Shown piece by piece: positions 26,273-35,529 of a stretch of 64,000 nucleotides of DNA; within the stretch, counting starts at the first letter, position 1; each line of letters begins with the position of its first letter. Position numbers and translations under genes: made by a program. The notes beneath the pieces are model-generated. The model worked only from the letters and a program-made list of their open reading frames with translations. It was not told where the DNA came from and searched no databases. The stretch spans positions 2,790,001 to 2,854,000 of the forward strand of contig NZ_CP040018.1 of NCBI RefSeq assembly GCF_005280255.1, written 5' to 3'. Source of the DNA: Arthrobacter sp. 24S4-2 (GTDB lineage Bacteria > Actinomycetota > Actinomycetes > Actinomycetales > Micrococcaceae).

Positions 26273-27007
26273 ATGGTCATGAGCGCATCTCCAAAACGAC
26301 GGAAAGCACCTGCCGAGCGGCGTCAGGAAATCCTGGAGGCCGCGGCCGGCATTGCTCTGACGAGTGGCCTGGAAGCAGTGACAAAGAGGGAGGTGGCCGA
26401 CAGGCTGGGCTGCGCTCCCGGACTCGTCCACCACTATTTCGCCACGGTCGACGACCTTGCGGCCGAGGGCTTCACCTGGGCGATGATGACCGAGCAGGAC
26501 TCAACCTTTCAAAATGTCGCCGCCAGCCCAACCGCCATGGAGGGAATGCGCCGGCTCCTTGGCCAGTGGTTCGATGAAAATGCGACCGATCATGGGATGT
26601 TGTGGCTGGACGCCTGGAGCCAGGCTCGCCGGAAAGACGGCATCCGTCAGGCGGTGGACAATGTCATGAGGGACGGCCACATCAGGGTCGTTGAACTGAT
26701 CGTCCGCGGAGAACGTGAAGGAACCTTCAACGTCGTCGACCCTGACGAAGTAGCTTGGACCATCCTGACGCTTCTGGACGGCGTCATTGTTCATTCGTCC
26801 CTCCAGGTAAACCGCGGGCTAATCGACGTGGTCGGGACACTCACAGCGCTGGCCGAGGCACAATTGGGCTTGGCGCCTGGAAGCCTCTCGCCGGCACGAC
26901 ACACCACGGAAGCCGACGTGTCCGAGCCTTCCCCTCCGGGGGATTCGCAAGGTACCACCAGCACAGCACATTCTGCTCCTGCCGATTCGCGCTTCGTTCC
27001 CAGCTGA
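26273..27007 (+). CDS. TetR family transcriptional regulator
   Basis: 244 residues. Helix-turn-helix at the N-terminus: PAERRQEILEAAAGIALTSG, LEAVTKREVADRLGCAPGLV, HHYFATVDDLAAEGF. The all-helical ligand domain follows (MLWLDAWSQARRKDGIRQAV), and the last 40 residues are a low-complexity Pro/Ser/Thr tail that may not be native, as a mobile-element boundary lies close behind. It is divergent from the permease-DUF917-hydantoinase operon across two matching palindromes, so it should control that operon and itself. ATG 26279 is an equally good start. The inducer is probably the imported substrate. Confidence 0.88.
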   Translation: MVMSASPKRRKAPAERRQEILEAAAGIALTSGLEAVTKREVADRLGCAPGLVHHYFATVDDLAAEGFTWAMMTEQDSTFQNVAASPTAMEGMRRLLGQWFDENATDHGMLWLDAWSQARRKDGIRQAVDNVMRDGHIRVVELIVRGEREGTFNVVDPDEVAWTILTLLDGVIVHSSLQVNRGLIDVVGTLTALAEAQLGLAPGSLSPARHTTEADVSEPSPPGDSQGTTSTAHSAPADSRFVPS

Positions 27008-27055
27008 ACAACGCCGGCAACTCGCAGAACGCAACGACGAGCTCGACCCCGCACG

Positions 27056-27082
27056 TGTCATTTTTCAGAAGTCGTCTGCGCC
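27056..27082 (+). repeat. solo transposon end resembling Tn402/Tn5053-type inverted repeat
   Basis: The 27-bp segment begins TGTCATTTTTCAGAAG and continues TCGTCTGCGCC, close to the TGTC-TTTTCAGAAGACGACTGC-type ends of the Tn5053/Tn402 group as I recall them. No tni genes or second end are visible here. It lies just before the truncated IS30 gene. Confidence 0.4.
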
Positions 27083-27112
27083 GTTTCATGCGGCAGACCT
27101 GCCCCGGCGTAA

Positions 27113-28120
27113 AGAAGTTCTGACAAGCCGACCTCAACAGTCCTCTGCCTGACCTTTGCCCAGCGTGAGGAGATCGCGGTGATGCGCGCCCAGGGATACT
27201 CGCTGCGCCGGATCGGGGCGGTGATCGGCCGATCTGCCTCGACGGTGTCCAGGGAGCTTCGGCGCAATTCGGTGGCCGGGTTGCCCTACCGGGCGACATC
27301 GGCTCACGCGCTGGCGTATGAGCGGGCTTCGCGGCCGAAACCGGCGAAACTGCACACGAACACGGTGTTGCGTGCGAAGGTGGAAGAGGACCTGAAAAAG
27401 AAGTACTCGCCTGAGCAGATCGCAGGACGCCTGCGGGTTGAGTTTCCCGATGAGCCGGAGATGCGGGTGTCACCTGAGACCATTTACCAGTCTCTCTACG
27501 TTCAGTCCCGCGGAGTGCTGAACCGCGATCTGGCCGCGTGTTTGCGCACCGGACGGGCGCTCAGGCAGCCCTGCAGGAAAGCCGGCCAGCGGAAGAACCG
27601 GATCCCGGGGATGATCAATATCTCCGAACGTCCCCCCGAGGTTCAGGACCGTGCGGTGCCAGGGCACGGGGAGGGCGACCTCATCATCGGCAAAGGCAAC
27701 CAGTCCGCGATCGGGACCCTCGTGGAGAGAACCACCAACTACACGATGCTCGTTCACCTGCCGGACGGGTACAAAGCAGAACAAATGCGTGACGCCCTGG
27801 CAGCCAAGATCAAGACGCTCCCCGAGGCGCTGAGGCATTCCCTCACCTGGGACCAAGGCATCGAAATGCAGGACTGGAAAACCGTGAAGATCGACGCCGG
27901 CATCGACATCTACTTCTGCGATCCGCACTCACCCTGGCAGCGGGGCATCAACGAAAACACGAATGGCCTGCTGCGTCAGTACTTCCCGAACGGCACGGAC
28001 CTGCGCATCCACAGCGCCGAAGACCTCGACTGGGTCGCACAGGAACTCAACGACCGGCCACGCAAAAGACTAGAGTTCAGAAAACCGATCGAATTGATCG
28101 AAGGACTCCTGTTGCAATGA
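27113..28120 (+). pseudogene. IS30-family transposase, 5' truncated
   Basis: The frame opens after a stop at 27110 and reads through LTFAQREEIAVMRAQGYSLR and RRIGAVIGRSASTVSRELRR (the helix-turn-helix that drives IS30 end recognition). There is no ATG or GTG before this domain; GTG 27179 would delete its first helix. The DDE core is intact: HGEGDLIIGKGNQSAIGTLV, LTWDQGIEM, PHSPWQRGINENTNGLLRQY. The probable right end, GTTGCAATGACCGCCTGAAT (28113-28132), has no matching copy on the left, supporting loss of the left end. Probably immobile. Confidence 0.8.
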
Positions 28121-28199
28121 CCGCCTGAATCCGCCGTACGATTTTTTCCGTTTTCTGAAGCGGCCCCCTTATGCCGATAGTGGCCAGGCCGGATAGCGC

Positions 28200-28234
28200 G
28201 ACTGCCTGCCCGCATGGTGTGCGGACAGGCAGTC
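28200..28234 (-). terminator. terminator of secreted phosphoesterase gene
   Basis: GACTGCCTGCCCGCA (28200-28214) and TGCGGACAGGCAGTC (28220-28234) form a 15-bp stem with one mismatch and a 5-nt loop, about 70 bp after the stop of the gene at 28307-29506. Confidence 0.75.
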
Positions 28235-28306
28235 TGTCCTGGCTGGTGTATCGGTTCCTCTCAGCCCCTTCTATCGGGACCGGGATCGCCGGGGTCGTTC
28301 TGCGGG

Positions 28307-29506
28307 TCAGGGGCGGAAGAGCTCCTCGAAGGTGCCCGATGTGGTGGGCGAGCAGGTGTTGGCCAGGCAGCCCAGGTGCCACAGGTGCTCGATGGTGGAG
28401 AGCAGGGTGTAGTGGTCCGACACCTTGTTCGTTGTCTTGTGCGGGCCGTCAGCGGAGTTGATCACGATCATCGGTGCGTGCCCGCCGCCGAGGACGGCCC
28501 CGTTCTGCCCGACCGGGCTGCCGGGGCCGCCAGAGGATCCGGAGTAGTCGTTCTCGTCCCAGGCGAGGACGATGCTGGACTTGGTCGTCTTCCACGTGGG
28601 GGAGTCCATGATCTGGTGGACGGTCTGCTTGACGTAGGTGTCGCCGAGCTGGATCGCGCCGTGGTCGGGGCCGGAGTCGGGGTAGCCGCACTGTGGCAGG
28701 TTGATGAGGGCGGCCCCGGAGGGGGAGATTCCGTGCATGTCGTGGCACTGGTTAGGGCTGATCCAGACGAAGTTCGGCACGTTGCCGCTGGCCAGGTCGG
28801 TCTTCAGGTTGTTCTCCAGGGGCACAATGTTTTGCAGGCGCGGGCTGCCCGGGTAGTTGATGTCCGAGAAGTACATGAAGGGGTTGTGCTTCTGCGCGTA
28901 CAGCTTCACTGTCGTCGAACCGATCGTAGGCGCGTATTCGACCTGGGAGCCGGCGCTCGGGAGGTTCTCCATGTACGCCTTCCAGCTCAGCCCCTTGTTC
29001 TCGAGCTGATCGACAATGGTTTGTCCGGAGAACATATGCGCAGTCGCGGAGGCACTGGCGACCTGCTTCGAAGTGAGGAGTCCGGTGGCCCCGGTGTCAC
29101 TGGAGCCGGGAACAAACTCTTCGGGGGCGCACGCGACATTAGCGCCGGCTTTGCAGTCGTCCCAGATGCCCTGGGAGCTTCCCGAGATGGTTGCGAGGTA
29201 GTTCGGGAGGCTGGGGTGGGTGACGCCGTGGTAGTTCGCCGCGGTGTTGTAGCGCTGGGCGAGTGAATTGATGTAGGGCGCATCGGTGGTGTTGCCGATG
29301 ACCTGGTCGTAGCCGTGGTTCTCCATCATGATGACGAAAACATGGTCAGGGCCGTTTGTCCCCTGCCCGGCCGCCTGGGCGACCGGGCCCGACGTCGTTT
29401 GCGCGTCCGCGGGTGCAGCCGCACCAAGGGCCGCGAATCCAGTGAACGCGACGGCGGCAGCAAGTGCCGCTGCTGCCACCGCTCGGTTTTTCAGCATATT
29501 GGGCAT
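28307..29506 (-). CDS. secreted phosphoesterase (acid phosphatase/phospholipase C superfamily)
   Basis: 399 residues with a Sec-type signal peptide (hydrophobic AAAALAAAVAFTGFAALG, cleavage near ADAQT). The phosphoesterase motif DHVFVIMMENHGYDQVIGNT supplies the first metal-binding Glu-Asn, and later blocks are THPSLPNYLATISG, VWISPNQCHDMHG, SSIVLAWDENDYSG and GGGHAPMIVI, the arrangement of actinobacterial acid phosphatases in this superfamily. It acts outside the cell, releasing phosphate from organic esters. It is downstream of the larger phospholipase gene on the same strand, separated by about 130 bp, and ends at a strong hairpin. Confidence 0.85.
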   Translation of the reverse strand: MPNMLKNRAVAAAALAAAVAFTGFAALGAAAPADAQTTSGPVAQAAGQGTNGPDHVFVIMMENHGYDQVIGNTTDAPYINSLAQRYNTAANYHGVTHPSLPNYLATISGSSQGIWDDCKAGANVACAPEEFVPGSSDTGATGLLTSKQVASASATAHMFSGQTIVDQLENKGLSWKAYMENLPSAGSQVEYAPTIGSTTVKLYAQKHNPFMYFSDINYPGSPRLQNIVPLENNLKTDLASGNVPNFVWISPNQCHDMHGISPSGAALINLPQCGYPDSGPDHGAIQLGDTYVKQTVHQIMDSPTWKTTKSSIVLAWDENDYSGSSGGPGSPVGQNGAVLGGGHAPMIVINSADGPHKTTNKVSDHYTLLSTIEHLWHLGCLANTCSPTTSGTFEELFRP

Positions 29507-29633
29507 CGAATATGTCCTTTCGGGTTGCGCCCCGGACGGAACGACAGTTTCGTTGGTTGTACAGCAAGGTGAAGCTCAGGTGACGGACGGCGGAGCGAAC
29601 GACAGCCTGCGGTCCCCGGCCCGGGCCGGCCTC

Positions 29634-31694
29634 TTATCGGCCCAGCTGTGGGTCGCTCGTGAGCGCGCGGCTGTTCTCGAGCCGGCCGGCCAGGACGCGG
29701 ACGAGCTTCGGGTCGCCGGCGGAGGTGATCGTCAGGTCGTACCAGCCGCCCTGGGTCGGGATGACGACCGTCCGGGCCTGACCCGGGTTGAGCGAGAGCG
29801 TCTGGGAGCCTGCTCCGTACGCGTCCTTGAGCGTGAGGGCCATGCCCGCGGGTCCGGTGTTCTCGATCCGGAACTGTGCGTGCGGCGACTTTCCGTCAGC
29901 GGTCACTCTCACGCGGAGGTCTGCGGCCGCCGTCGTGCCGGCGAGGCGCCGGTACCAGCCGGCCGGGCCGTGCATGTGCACGTCGTACTCGGCGCCGAGC
30001 GCCCAGGTCGCGTCGAGCGAAGCCCTGGCTCCGATGGTGTATGAGTACGGAGCCTGCGGCAGGAGGTTGGAGCGGACCTGCACGTGCACACCGAGGGTGC
30101 CGCGGTTGGACCAGTGCGCGGCGAGCGTGCCGCCCGCAATGGTGGCCTCAACGCCGAGGGCGTAGCCCAGCGGACGGGACGGGCGCGTGCCTTTCTCCTG
30201 GGAGGGCATGCTGTTCACAGCCGGCGGCGTCGGAACGTAGTTCGGGTGGCGGTTGTGGTCCACCGGCTTGTACGCCGAGGTGTCGGGCAGGGCAGGGGCC
30301 GCACCGCCGGCGGCGGAGAAGTCGAAAGCGCTGGTGAGGTCGCCGCTGACCGCGCGGCGCCACGGCGTGATGTTCGGCGAGGCCACGCCGAAGCGGGCTT
30401 CGAGGAACCGGATGATCGATGTGTGGTCGAACGTCTCAGAACACACCCACCCGCCCATGCTCCACGGGGAGACGACAATCATCGGCACGCGCACACCCAG
30501 GCCGAAGTGTCCCGGGACGTCCTTGCTGCCGTAGAAGGTCGGTGTGCCGTCGTACCACTCGCCTGCGGTCGAGACCGTGGAAGCACCCGGGATCTGCGGG
30601 GTATTCGGGTGCGGCGGGACGATGTGGTCGAAGAATCCGTCGTTCTCGTCGTACATGAAGAACACGGCCGTCTTGCTCCAGACCTCCGGGTTGGACGTGA
30701 GGATGTCTAGGATGTTGGCCGCATACCAGGCACCGAAGTTCGGCGGCCAGTTGGAGTGCTCCGTGTACGCCTCCGGGGCCACGATGTAGGACACCTGCGG
30801 GAGCTTCCCCGAGGCGACGTCCTCGCGGAAGATGCTGAAGAGGTCATCTCCGGCCTTGGCGTTCGTGCCGGTACGCGCCTTCTCGTACAACGCAGTTCCA
30901 GGCTTCGCGTCCTGGTACTGCTTAAAGTACAGGAGCGGGGTGTCGCCGTAGTTGCCGATGTGCGCGTCGTTGGTCCATCCCCAGTAGCCTTTGGCGTCGA
31001 GTCCGTCGCCGATGTCCTGGTAGACCTTCCAGCTCACCCCGGCCTGCTCAAGCTCTTCGGGGTAGGTGCTCCACCAGTAGCCTTTCTCGTCGTTCCACAG
31101 GTCCGGGCCCCCGCCCTTGCGGTCCGGATCGTCACCGCCGGCGAACATGTAGTAGCGGTTCGGGTCCGTCGGGCCGAGCACCGAGCAGTGGTACTGGTCA
31201 CATACGGTGAACACGTCCGCGAGGCCGAAATGGAACGGAATGTCCTGGCGCCCGTAAAAAGCCATGGTCGCGTCCGACTTCGCGGGCAGCCACCGGTCGT
31301 ACTTGCCCGCGTTGAAGGCCTCGTGGGTCATTTTCCACGAGTGGTCGAGGTCTTCCATGAACTGCATGCCCAGGTTCGGCGCGTCCGGGTGGTAGGGGAG
31401 GACCTCACGCGTGCCGTTGTTCTGGTAGAAGGCGTCCTTGCCGCTGGGCAGGACCGCGGGGTGCGGGTCCGAGAACCCGCGCACACCCTTCAACGTGCCG
31501 AAATAGTGATCGAAGGCGCGGTTCTCCTGCATGAAGACCACCACATGCTCAACATCCTTGATCGAGCCGGTGGCCCGGTTGGCCGGGATCGAGGCGGCGC
31601 GTGCGACGCTTTGGCCGAGCATCTCGGCGATCGCGGTGCTCGCAGCACCAGCGCCCGCGAGCTGAAGAAAACGTCGACGATCGAGACCGGGCAT
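29634..31694 (-). CDS. Tat-exported phosphocholine-specific phospholipase C type enzyme
   Basis: About 686 residues. ATG 31694 is preceded by GAGGAG and starts with the Tat signal DRRRFLQLAGAGAAS. Phosphoesterase motifs: VEHVVVFMQENRAFDHYFGT, PFHFGLADVFTVCDQYHCSV, DENDGFFDHIVPPHPNTPQI, GLGVRVPMIVVSPWSMGGWV. Two C-terminal DUF756 beta domains follow (YSYTIGARASLDATW; GGWYDLTITSAGDPKLVRVL). This is the length and order of phosphocholine-preferring phospholipases C, which cleave phosphatidylcholine or sphingomyelin outside the cell. The longer frame to 31826 has no signal logic. With the neighbouring phosphatase it could recover phosphate from lipid; no clear PHO box was seen. Confidence 0.9.
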   Translation of the reverse strand: MPGLDRRRFLQLAGAGAASTAIAEMLGQSVARAASIPANRATGSIKDVEHVVVFMQENRAFDHYFGTLKGVRGFSDPHPAVLPSGKDAFYQNNGTREVLPYHPDAPNLGMQFMEDLDHSWKMTHEAFNAGKYDRWLPAKSDATMAFYGRQDIPFHFGLADVFTVCDQYHCSVLGPTDPNRYYMFAGGDDPDRKGGGPDLWNDEKGYWWSTYPEELEQAGVSWKVYQDIGDGLDAKGYWGWTNDAHIGNYGDTPLLYFKQYQDAKPGTALYEKARTGTNAKAGDDLFSIFREDVASGKLPQVSYIVAPEAYTEHSNWPPNFGAWYAANILDILTSNPEVWSKTAVFFMYDENDGFFDHIVPPHPNTPQIPGASTVSTAGEWYDGTPTFYGSKDVPGHFGLGVRVPMIVVSPWSMGGWVCSETFDHTSIIRFLEARFGVASPNITPWRRAVSGDLTSAFDFSAAGGAAPALPDTSAYKPVDHNRHPNYVPTPPAVNSMPSQEKGTRPSRPLGYALGVEATIAGGTLAAHWSNRGTLGVHVQVRSNLLPQAPYSYTIGARASLDATWALGAEYDVHMHGPAGWYRRLAGTTAAADLRVRVTADGKSPHAQFRIENTGPAGMALTLKDAYGAGSQTLSLNPGQARTVVIPTQGGWYDLTITSAGDPKLVRVLAGRLENSRALTSDPQLGR

Positions 31695-32145
31695 GAACTG
31701 CTCCTCATACTTGATTACTGGCAAACCCCCGGCGCAGTGTTCCAGCACCAGGTAAAGCACAGGTATCGAAACGGCAAACTCTCGGTGACACGCCCACCCG
31801 GGGCGAGGAGCACAGGCCCCAACCAAGGTAGGCGGCTCGTTCCCGTGATGCCGTCTTGGTAGGTCGCTGCGACCTGATTGCCGGATCCCCGCCTACCAAG
31901 GACCGCACGACAATCAGAACCTCCTGTGGGAAAACGAGCGGTAAAAGTCGTCAGGACCCCAGCTCTTCGGTTGAGTGAATCCGGCGGATGAGGGTGAGGC
32001 CGGCACCTACCAGGACCCGGGCTCCGGCGGCCTGGACAAGCAGGACGATGAAGGCCAGGAATTGCCCTAGGAGCATGACGAACGCCACCCAATCGTGGTG
32101 GCGTACGTCAAGTGGAAGGCGAGCATCGAAGAGTCAGTCATATGC
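31695..32145. other. 451-bp intergenic region
   Basis: No supported gene. Three copies of a GGTAGG motif occur in about 65 bp (AAGGTAGGCGG near 31824, TTGGTAGGTCG near 31856, and the inverse CCGCCTACCAAGG near 31888). They may be regulatory for the phospholipase gene. Confidence 0.5.
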
Positions 32146-32805
32146 TCATGCCTGCAGGCCGGGGGGCCGGATGATGCGGCGCTGGGTGGCGGCGGCGATG
32201 GCTGCGGTGCGGTTGTCCACGCCGAGTTTGCCGTAGATGTGGCCCAGGTGGGTTTTCACGGTTGCCTCGGAGATGAAGATTTGTTTGGCGATGGCGCGGT
32301 TGGATAGCCCGGTGGCCAGCAATTCGAGCAGTTGGACTTCCCGCGGGGTGAGGGTGGGCGCGGGGTTGTTGATTCGGCCCATGAGCAGGGCTGCGACTCT
32401 TGGTGCCAGCGCCGTCTGGCCGGCGGCGGCGGCCAGTACTGCCTGGTGGATCTGTTCGGGAGGGGCGTCCTTGAGCATGTAGCCGCTGGCTCCTGCTTCC
32501 ACCGCGGCCAGGATATCGGCGTCCGTGTCGTAGGTGGTCAGGATCAGGACCGGCGGAGGTTCCTCGAGCAGTTTGATGCGCGATGTGGCCGTGACTCCGT
32601 CCATTCCGGCGCCCATTTGCAGGTCCATGAGCACGACGTCAACCCGGTCACCCAGAATTTGCAGCCGTTTCAGTTCCTTGAGAGCTGCTTCCCCGTCGGC
32701 CGCTTCGGCTGCCACTGAGATGCCTTCGAAGGCGGTGAGCATCGCCCTCAGCCCGGCCCTGACGACGGGATGGTCATCGACCAGCAGAATGCGGATATCC
32801 TTCAT
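32146..32805 (-). CDS. NarL/LuxR-type response regulator
   Basis: 219 residues. Receiver domain: RILLVDDHPVVRAGLRAML, phospho-acceptor Asp in VDVVLMDLQMG, and the conserved Lys in GYMLKDAPPE. DNA-binding domain: LTPREVQLLELLATGLSNRA, IAKQIFISEATVKTHLGHIY, KLGVDNRTAA. Its ATG overlaps the kinase stop as ATGA (32802-32805), so it is co-expressed with its kinase. Divergent FtsX/ABC genes lie on the other side of the kinase gene behind a TCAACC palindrome, the likely binding site of this regulator. Confidence 0.95.
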   Translation of the reverse strand: MKDIRILLVDDHPVVRAGLRAMLTAFEGISVAAEAADGEAALKELKRLQILGDRVDVVLMDLQMGAGMDGVTATSRIKLLEEPPPVLILTTYDTDADILAAVEAGASGYMLKDAPPEQIHQAVLAAAAGQTALAPRVAALLMGRINNPAPTLTPREVQLLELLATGLSNRAIAKQIFISEATVKTHLGHIYGKLGVDNRTAAIAAATQRRIIRPPGLQA

Positions 32806-34142
32806 TGCTCTTCCCTCCCGAAAGTCTCGTCCAGGGGCAGGCGGACGGCCACTACCGTCCCCTCCCCGGGGGCCGATTCCAGGTCAAGTGAACCGTTGAG
32901 TGCCCTCACCCGTTGCTGCAGCGAGAGGATCCCGTAACCGGTCCCATCCGTCCGGGCCTGTGTCCGCGCCGTTAATCCGGCGGGATCAAAACCGGCACCG
33001 TCATCATAGATGTCCATCGTGACTTCACTGCCCAGAAATGCGACGGTCACGACGGCGTTGCCGGCTCGGGCATGGTTTCTGACGTTGGCGAGGCTGGCCT
33101 GGGCTGCCCGGAGCAGGGTCACCCGGTATGGCTGCGGCAGCTCCACGGGGTCACCGTCGAGTTCGAACCGGCACCGCAGCCCCAGGCCCCGGGCCGCGGA
33201 GCTGGTTTCGGTGCTTTCGCAGAGCCGGCGCAGACTCTCGATCAGGGAAGCTCCCTGCAACTGCGGGGACGAGAGCCCGCGGACGAAACTGCGGGCCTCT
33301 GCCAGGTTCTCCGACGCGGTCTGCTGAACCAGCGCAAAGCGTGCAGCGGCGGTAGCGGTGTCTCCGTCCGCGAGCGACTTTTCCGCCGCGCGGGCCACCA
33401 GAACGATGCTCGAGAACCCCTGGGCGAGGGTGTCGTGGATTTCCCGGGCCAGCCGTTCGCGCTCGGCCAGGACGCCGGCGTCGTGTTGGGATGCGGCCAG
33501 CTGCGCGCGGGTCCGGCGGAGTTCATCGGCTGCACGGCGCTGGTTCTCGGCTTCCCGGTAGAGCGCCCGGTAGGCAAGTCCGGTCACGATGGAAAACGCC
33601 GCACCGAAGAGCGGGCCAATGACGACCGCTGGCTGGGGGGCGGGGAGCCCGCTGGCGGTCCATTGGGCGGCAATGACCGCCGCCGTCATCAACGCGATCG
33701 TCAGCAGCGCAATCCGACGCGGCAGCAGGTGCAGGTGGAGGAAGAAGAGGGGAAACGCCAACCACGCGAAGTCCCCACTCCCGGCCAGGAGGAGGAACCA
33801 CAAAGCGGTGACGATTCCCAGCCACAGGACCCCGTAGGGTCGCGGATCGAAACCCGCTCCGGCCGCGGCGAAGCGCTTTTCCAGGATCGTCCCGGTGAGA
33901 TACACACCGGCCAGAACCAGCGACGTCCCGGCCAGGACGTATCGCAGAAGGTCCCCGCCACCAGATATGAGCAGCCTCAGGAGGGCCACCCCGAGCAGGG
34001 CGGCGAAGCCGACGTGCAGGGTCACCCTCAGTACGCGCAGGATCGCAACGGAGGGCGCTGTATCGAGGTCGTCGGGCAGGCCGTTGCCCGGTCCTAAGGG
34101 ACCGTCGCTGTCCGGCGCGGGGAGCTGGTCTGTGGCGGGCAT
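32802..34142 (-). CDS. NarL-type sensor histidine kinase
   Basis: 446 residues. The N-terminal part has about six hydrophobic segments (LHVGFAALLGVALLRLLISG to VVIGPLFGAAFSIVTGLAYR), then a coiled coil (QRRAADELRRTRAQLAASQH) and a HisKA_3 phospho-acceptor box LAREIHDTLAQGFSSIVLVA. The ATP-binding end shows DIYDDGAGFDP and GTGYGILSLQQRVRALNGSL. It probably senses envelope stress or an antimicrobial compound, because its response regulator faces an FtsX-type ABC transporter; this follows from gene context, not from a sensor domain I recognise. Confidence 0.93.
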   Translation of the reverse strand: MPATDQLPAPDSDGPLGPGNGLPDDLDTAPSVAILRVLRVTLHVGFAALLGVALLRLLISGGGDLLRYVLAGTSLVLAGVYLTGTILEKRFAAAGAGFDPRPYGVLWLGIVTALWFLLLAGSGDFAWLAFPLFFLHLHLLPRRIALLTIALMTAAVIAAQWTASGLPAPQPAVVIGPLFGAAFSIVTGLAYRALYREAENQRRAADELRRTRAQLAASQHDAGVLAERERLAREIHDTLAQGFSSIVLVARAAEKSLADGDTATAAARFALVQQTASENLAEARSFVRGLSSPQLQGASLIESLRRLCESTETSSAARGLGLRCRFELDGDPVELPQPYRVTLLRAAQASLANVRNHARAGNAVVTVAFLGSEVTMDIYDDGAGFDPAGLTARTQARTDGTGYGILSLQQRVRALNGSLDLESAPGEGTVVAVRLPLDETFGREEQ

Positions 34143-34173
34143 TGGATCAGCTTATGCGTCCCCGGTCCGGCGC

Positions 34174-34195
34174 GGGTCAACCAAAAGGTTGACCC
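34174..34195. promoter_or_regulatory. response-regulator operator between kinase and ABC genes
   Basis: GGGTCAACC-AAAA-GGTTGACCC, perfect 9-bp arms. Two further TCAACCA half sites occur at about 34201 and 34222. The region lies between the kinase start (34142) and the ftsX-like start (34321), as expected for control of both. Confidence 0.7.
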
Positions 34196-34320
34196 TGGGA
34201 TCAACCATTCGTCCGCCCCATATCAACCACCTGCACGATGGCGCGCGCCCCTGCCCGCGGGAGAGTGGATACAGGAGCTTTTCCCGCCCCCCCGCGTCAC
34301 CCATTGAAAGAAGAGAAAAC

Positions 34321-35454
34321 GTGTTTCTTGCTATCCGCGATATCCGCTTTGCCAAGGGCAGGTTCGCCCTGATGGGCGGTGTCGTCGCCCTGATCACCCT
34401 GCTGCTGGTCATGCTCTCAGGACTTACCGCCGGCCTGGGGGACCAGTCAACTTCCGCAATCGACAAACTCGGCGCCGTCCACGGCAGCGGAGTCACCACC
34501 CGGGCGGTAGACAGCATCGCGTTCGGTGCACCCGGCACCAACGAGCCCAAGGCCTCCTTCACCGAAAGCGAAGTCACCGCCGCGCAGCTCGAGAGCTGGA
34601 AGAACCGGGCCGGCGTGCAGGACGCAGAAGCCCTGGGCATCAGCCAGACCCGTTTCCAGGCCGTGGCCGGGGGCACCGGAGCCGGTACCGGCACCACCAA
34701 CGTCGCCGTGTTCGGCGTCGCACCCGAGGGCCAGTTGCCCCCTTCCCGCGTCAGCGCCGACACCGTCGTGATCGGAACATCCGTGGCCAAGGCCCTTTCC
34801 CTGAACACCGGGGACAAGGCCAACGTCGGAGGCACCGAACTGACTGTCAGCGCCGTGGTCGAGGACCAGTGGTATTCCCACACCAGCGTCGTCTGGACTG
34901 CGCTTCCCACCTGGTCCAAGCTCGCCCACCTCAGCGACCCGGGACAGGTCGGAACCGTCGCCGCCATCACGTACAAGGACCGCGCCACCGTTGACGAAGC
35001 CGCCGCCAACACCGCAGCGCACACCGTCAGCGCTTCCCGCACCGGATCCTTCCAGGCACTGGGCTCCTACAAGAGCGAGAACGGCTCCCTGACCCTGATG
35101 CAGGCCTTCCTCTACGGCATCTCCGCCCTGGTTATCGTGGCCTTCCTGACGGTCTGGACCGTGCAGCGGACCCGCGACATCGCGGTGCTCAAAGCCATGG
35201 GCGCCTCCGGCGGCTATGTCCTGCGTGACGCCATCACCCAGGCGGCGATCGTCCTGCTCGCCGGCGCCGGGCTCGGCGGCGGAATCGGCATCCTCGGCGG
35301 ATTCTTCGCAGCCAAGGCAGCCCCCTTCCTGGTCAACCCCGCAACCACACTGCTGCCCATCCTCGGAATCATCGCCCTCGGCCTGGCCGGCGCAGCACTC
35401 GCCGTCCGCCGCGTCACCAAAGTCGACGCCCTCATCGCCCTCGGCGGCAACTAA
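34321..35454 (+). CDS. FtsX-like ABC transporter permease
   Basis: 377 residues from GTG 34321 behind AAGAAGAG. One N-terminal membrane helix (FALMGGVVALITLLLVMLSG), a large extracytoplasmic domain of about 220 residues, then three C-terminal helices (FLYGISALVIVAFLTVWTVQ, AAIVLLAGAGLGGGIGILGG, LLPILGIIALGLAGAALAVR), the MacB/LolC-type arrangement. RTRDIAVLKAMGASGGYVLRD is the usual FtsX coupling loop. Together with the ATPase at 35530 it forms an exporter or mechanotransmitting complex. Likely induced by the divergent two-component system. Confidence 0.92.
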   Translation: MFLAIRDIRFAKGRFALMGGVVALITLLLVMLSGLTAGLGDQSTSAIDKLGAVHGSGVTTRAVDSIAFGAPGTNEPKASFTESEVTAAQLESWKNRAGVQDAEALGISQTRFQAVAGGTGAGTGTTNVAVFGVAPEGQLPPSRVSADTVVIGTSVAKALSLNTGDKANVGGTELTVSAVVEDQWYSHTSVVWTALPTWSKLAHLSDPGQVGTVAAITYKDRATVDEAAANTAAHTVSASRTGSFQALGSYKSENGSLTLMQAFLYGISALVIVAFLTVWTVQRTRDIAVLKAMGASGGYVLRDAITQAAIVLLAGAGLGGGIGILGGFFAAKAAPFLVNPATTLLPILGIIALGLAGAALAVRRVTKVDALIALGGN

Positions 35455-35529
35455 ACCCTCCCGCGGCCCGTCCCGTCCGCAGCCCCCTACAGAATCCTCC
35501 CCGAGCACATCACCAAAGGAAGTACCACC

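Noticed and set aside
28214..29266. 350-codon plus-strand frame, Val/Gly-rich
   Set aside because: Antisense of the secreted phosphoesterase.
30756..31862. 368-codon plus-strand frame
   Set aside because: Antisense of the phospholipase gene.
31695..32145. PHO box before the phospholipase genes
   Set aside because: No pair of GTTCACC-like repeats with 11-bp spacing was found; only weak TTACC-like motifs.
34447..35508. 353-codon minus-strand frame
   Set aside because: Shadow of the FtsX gene; Gly/Asp-rich with no domain.
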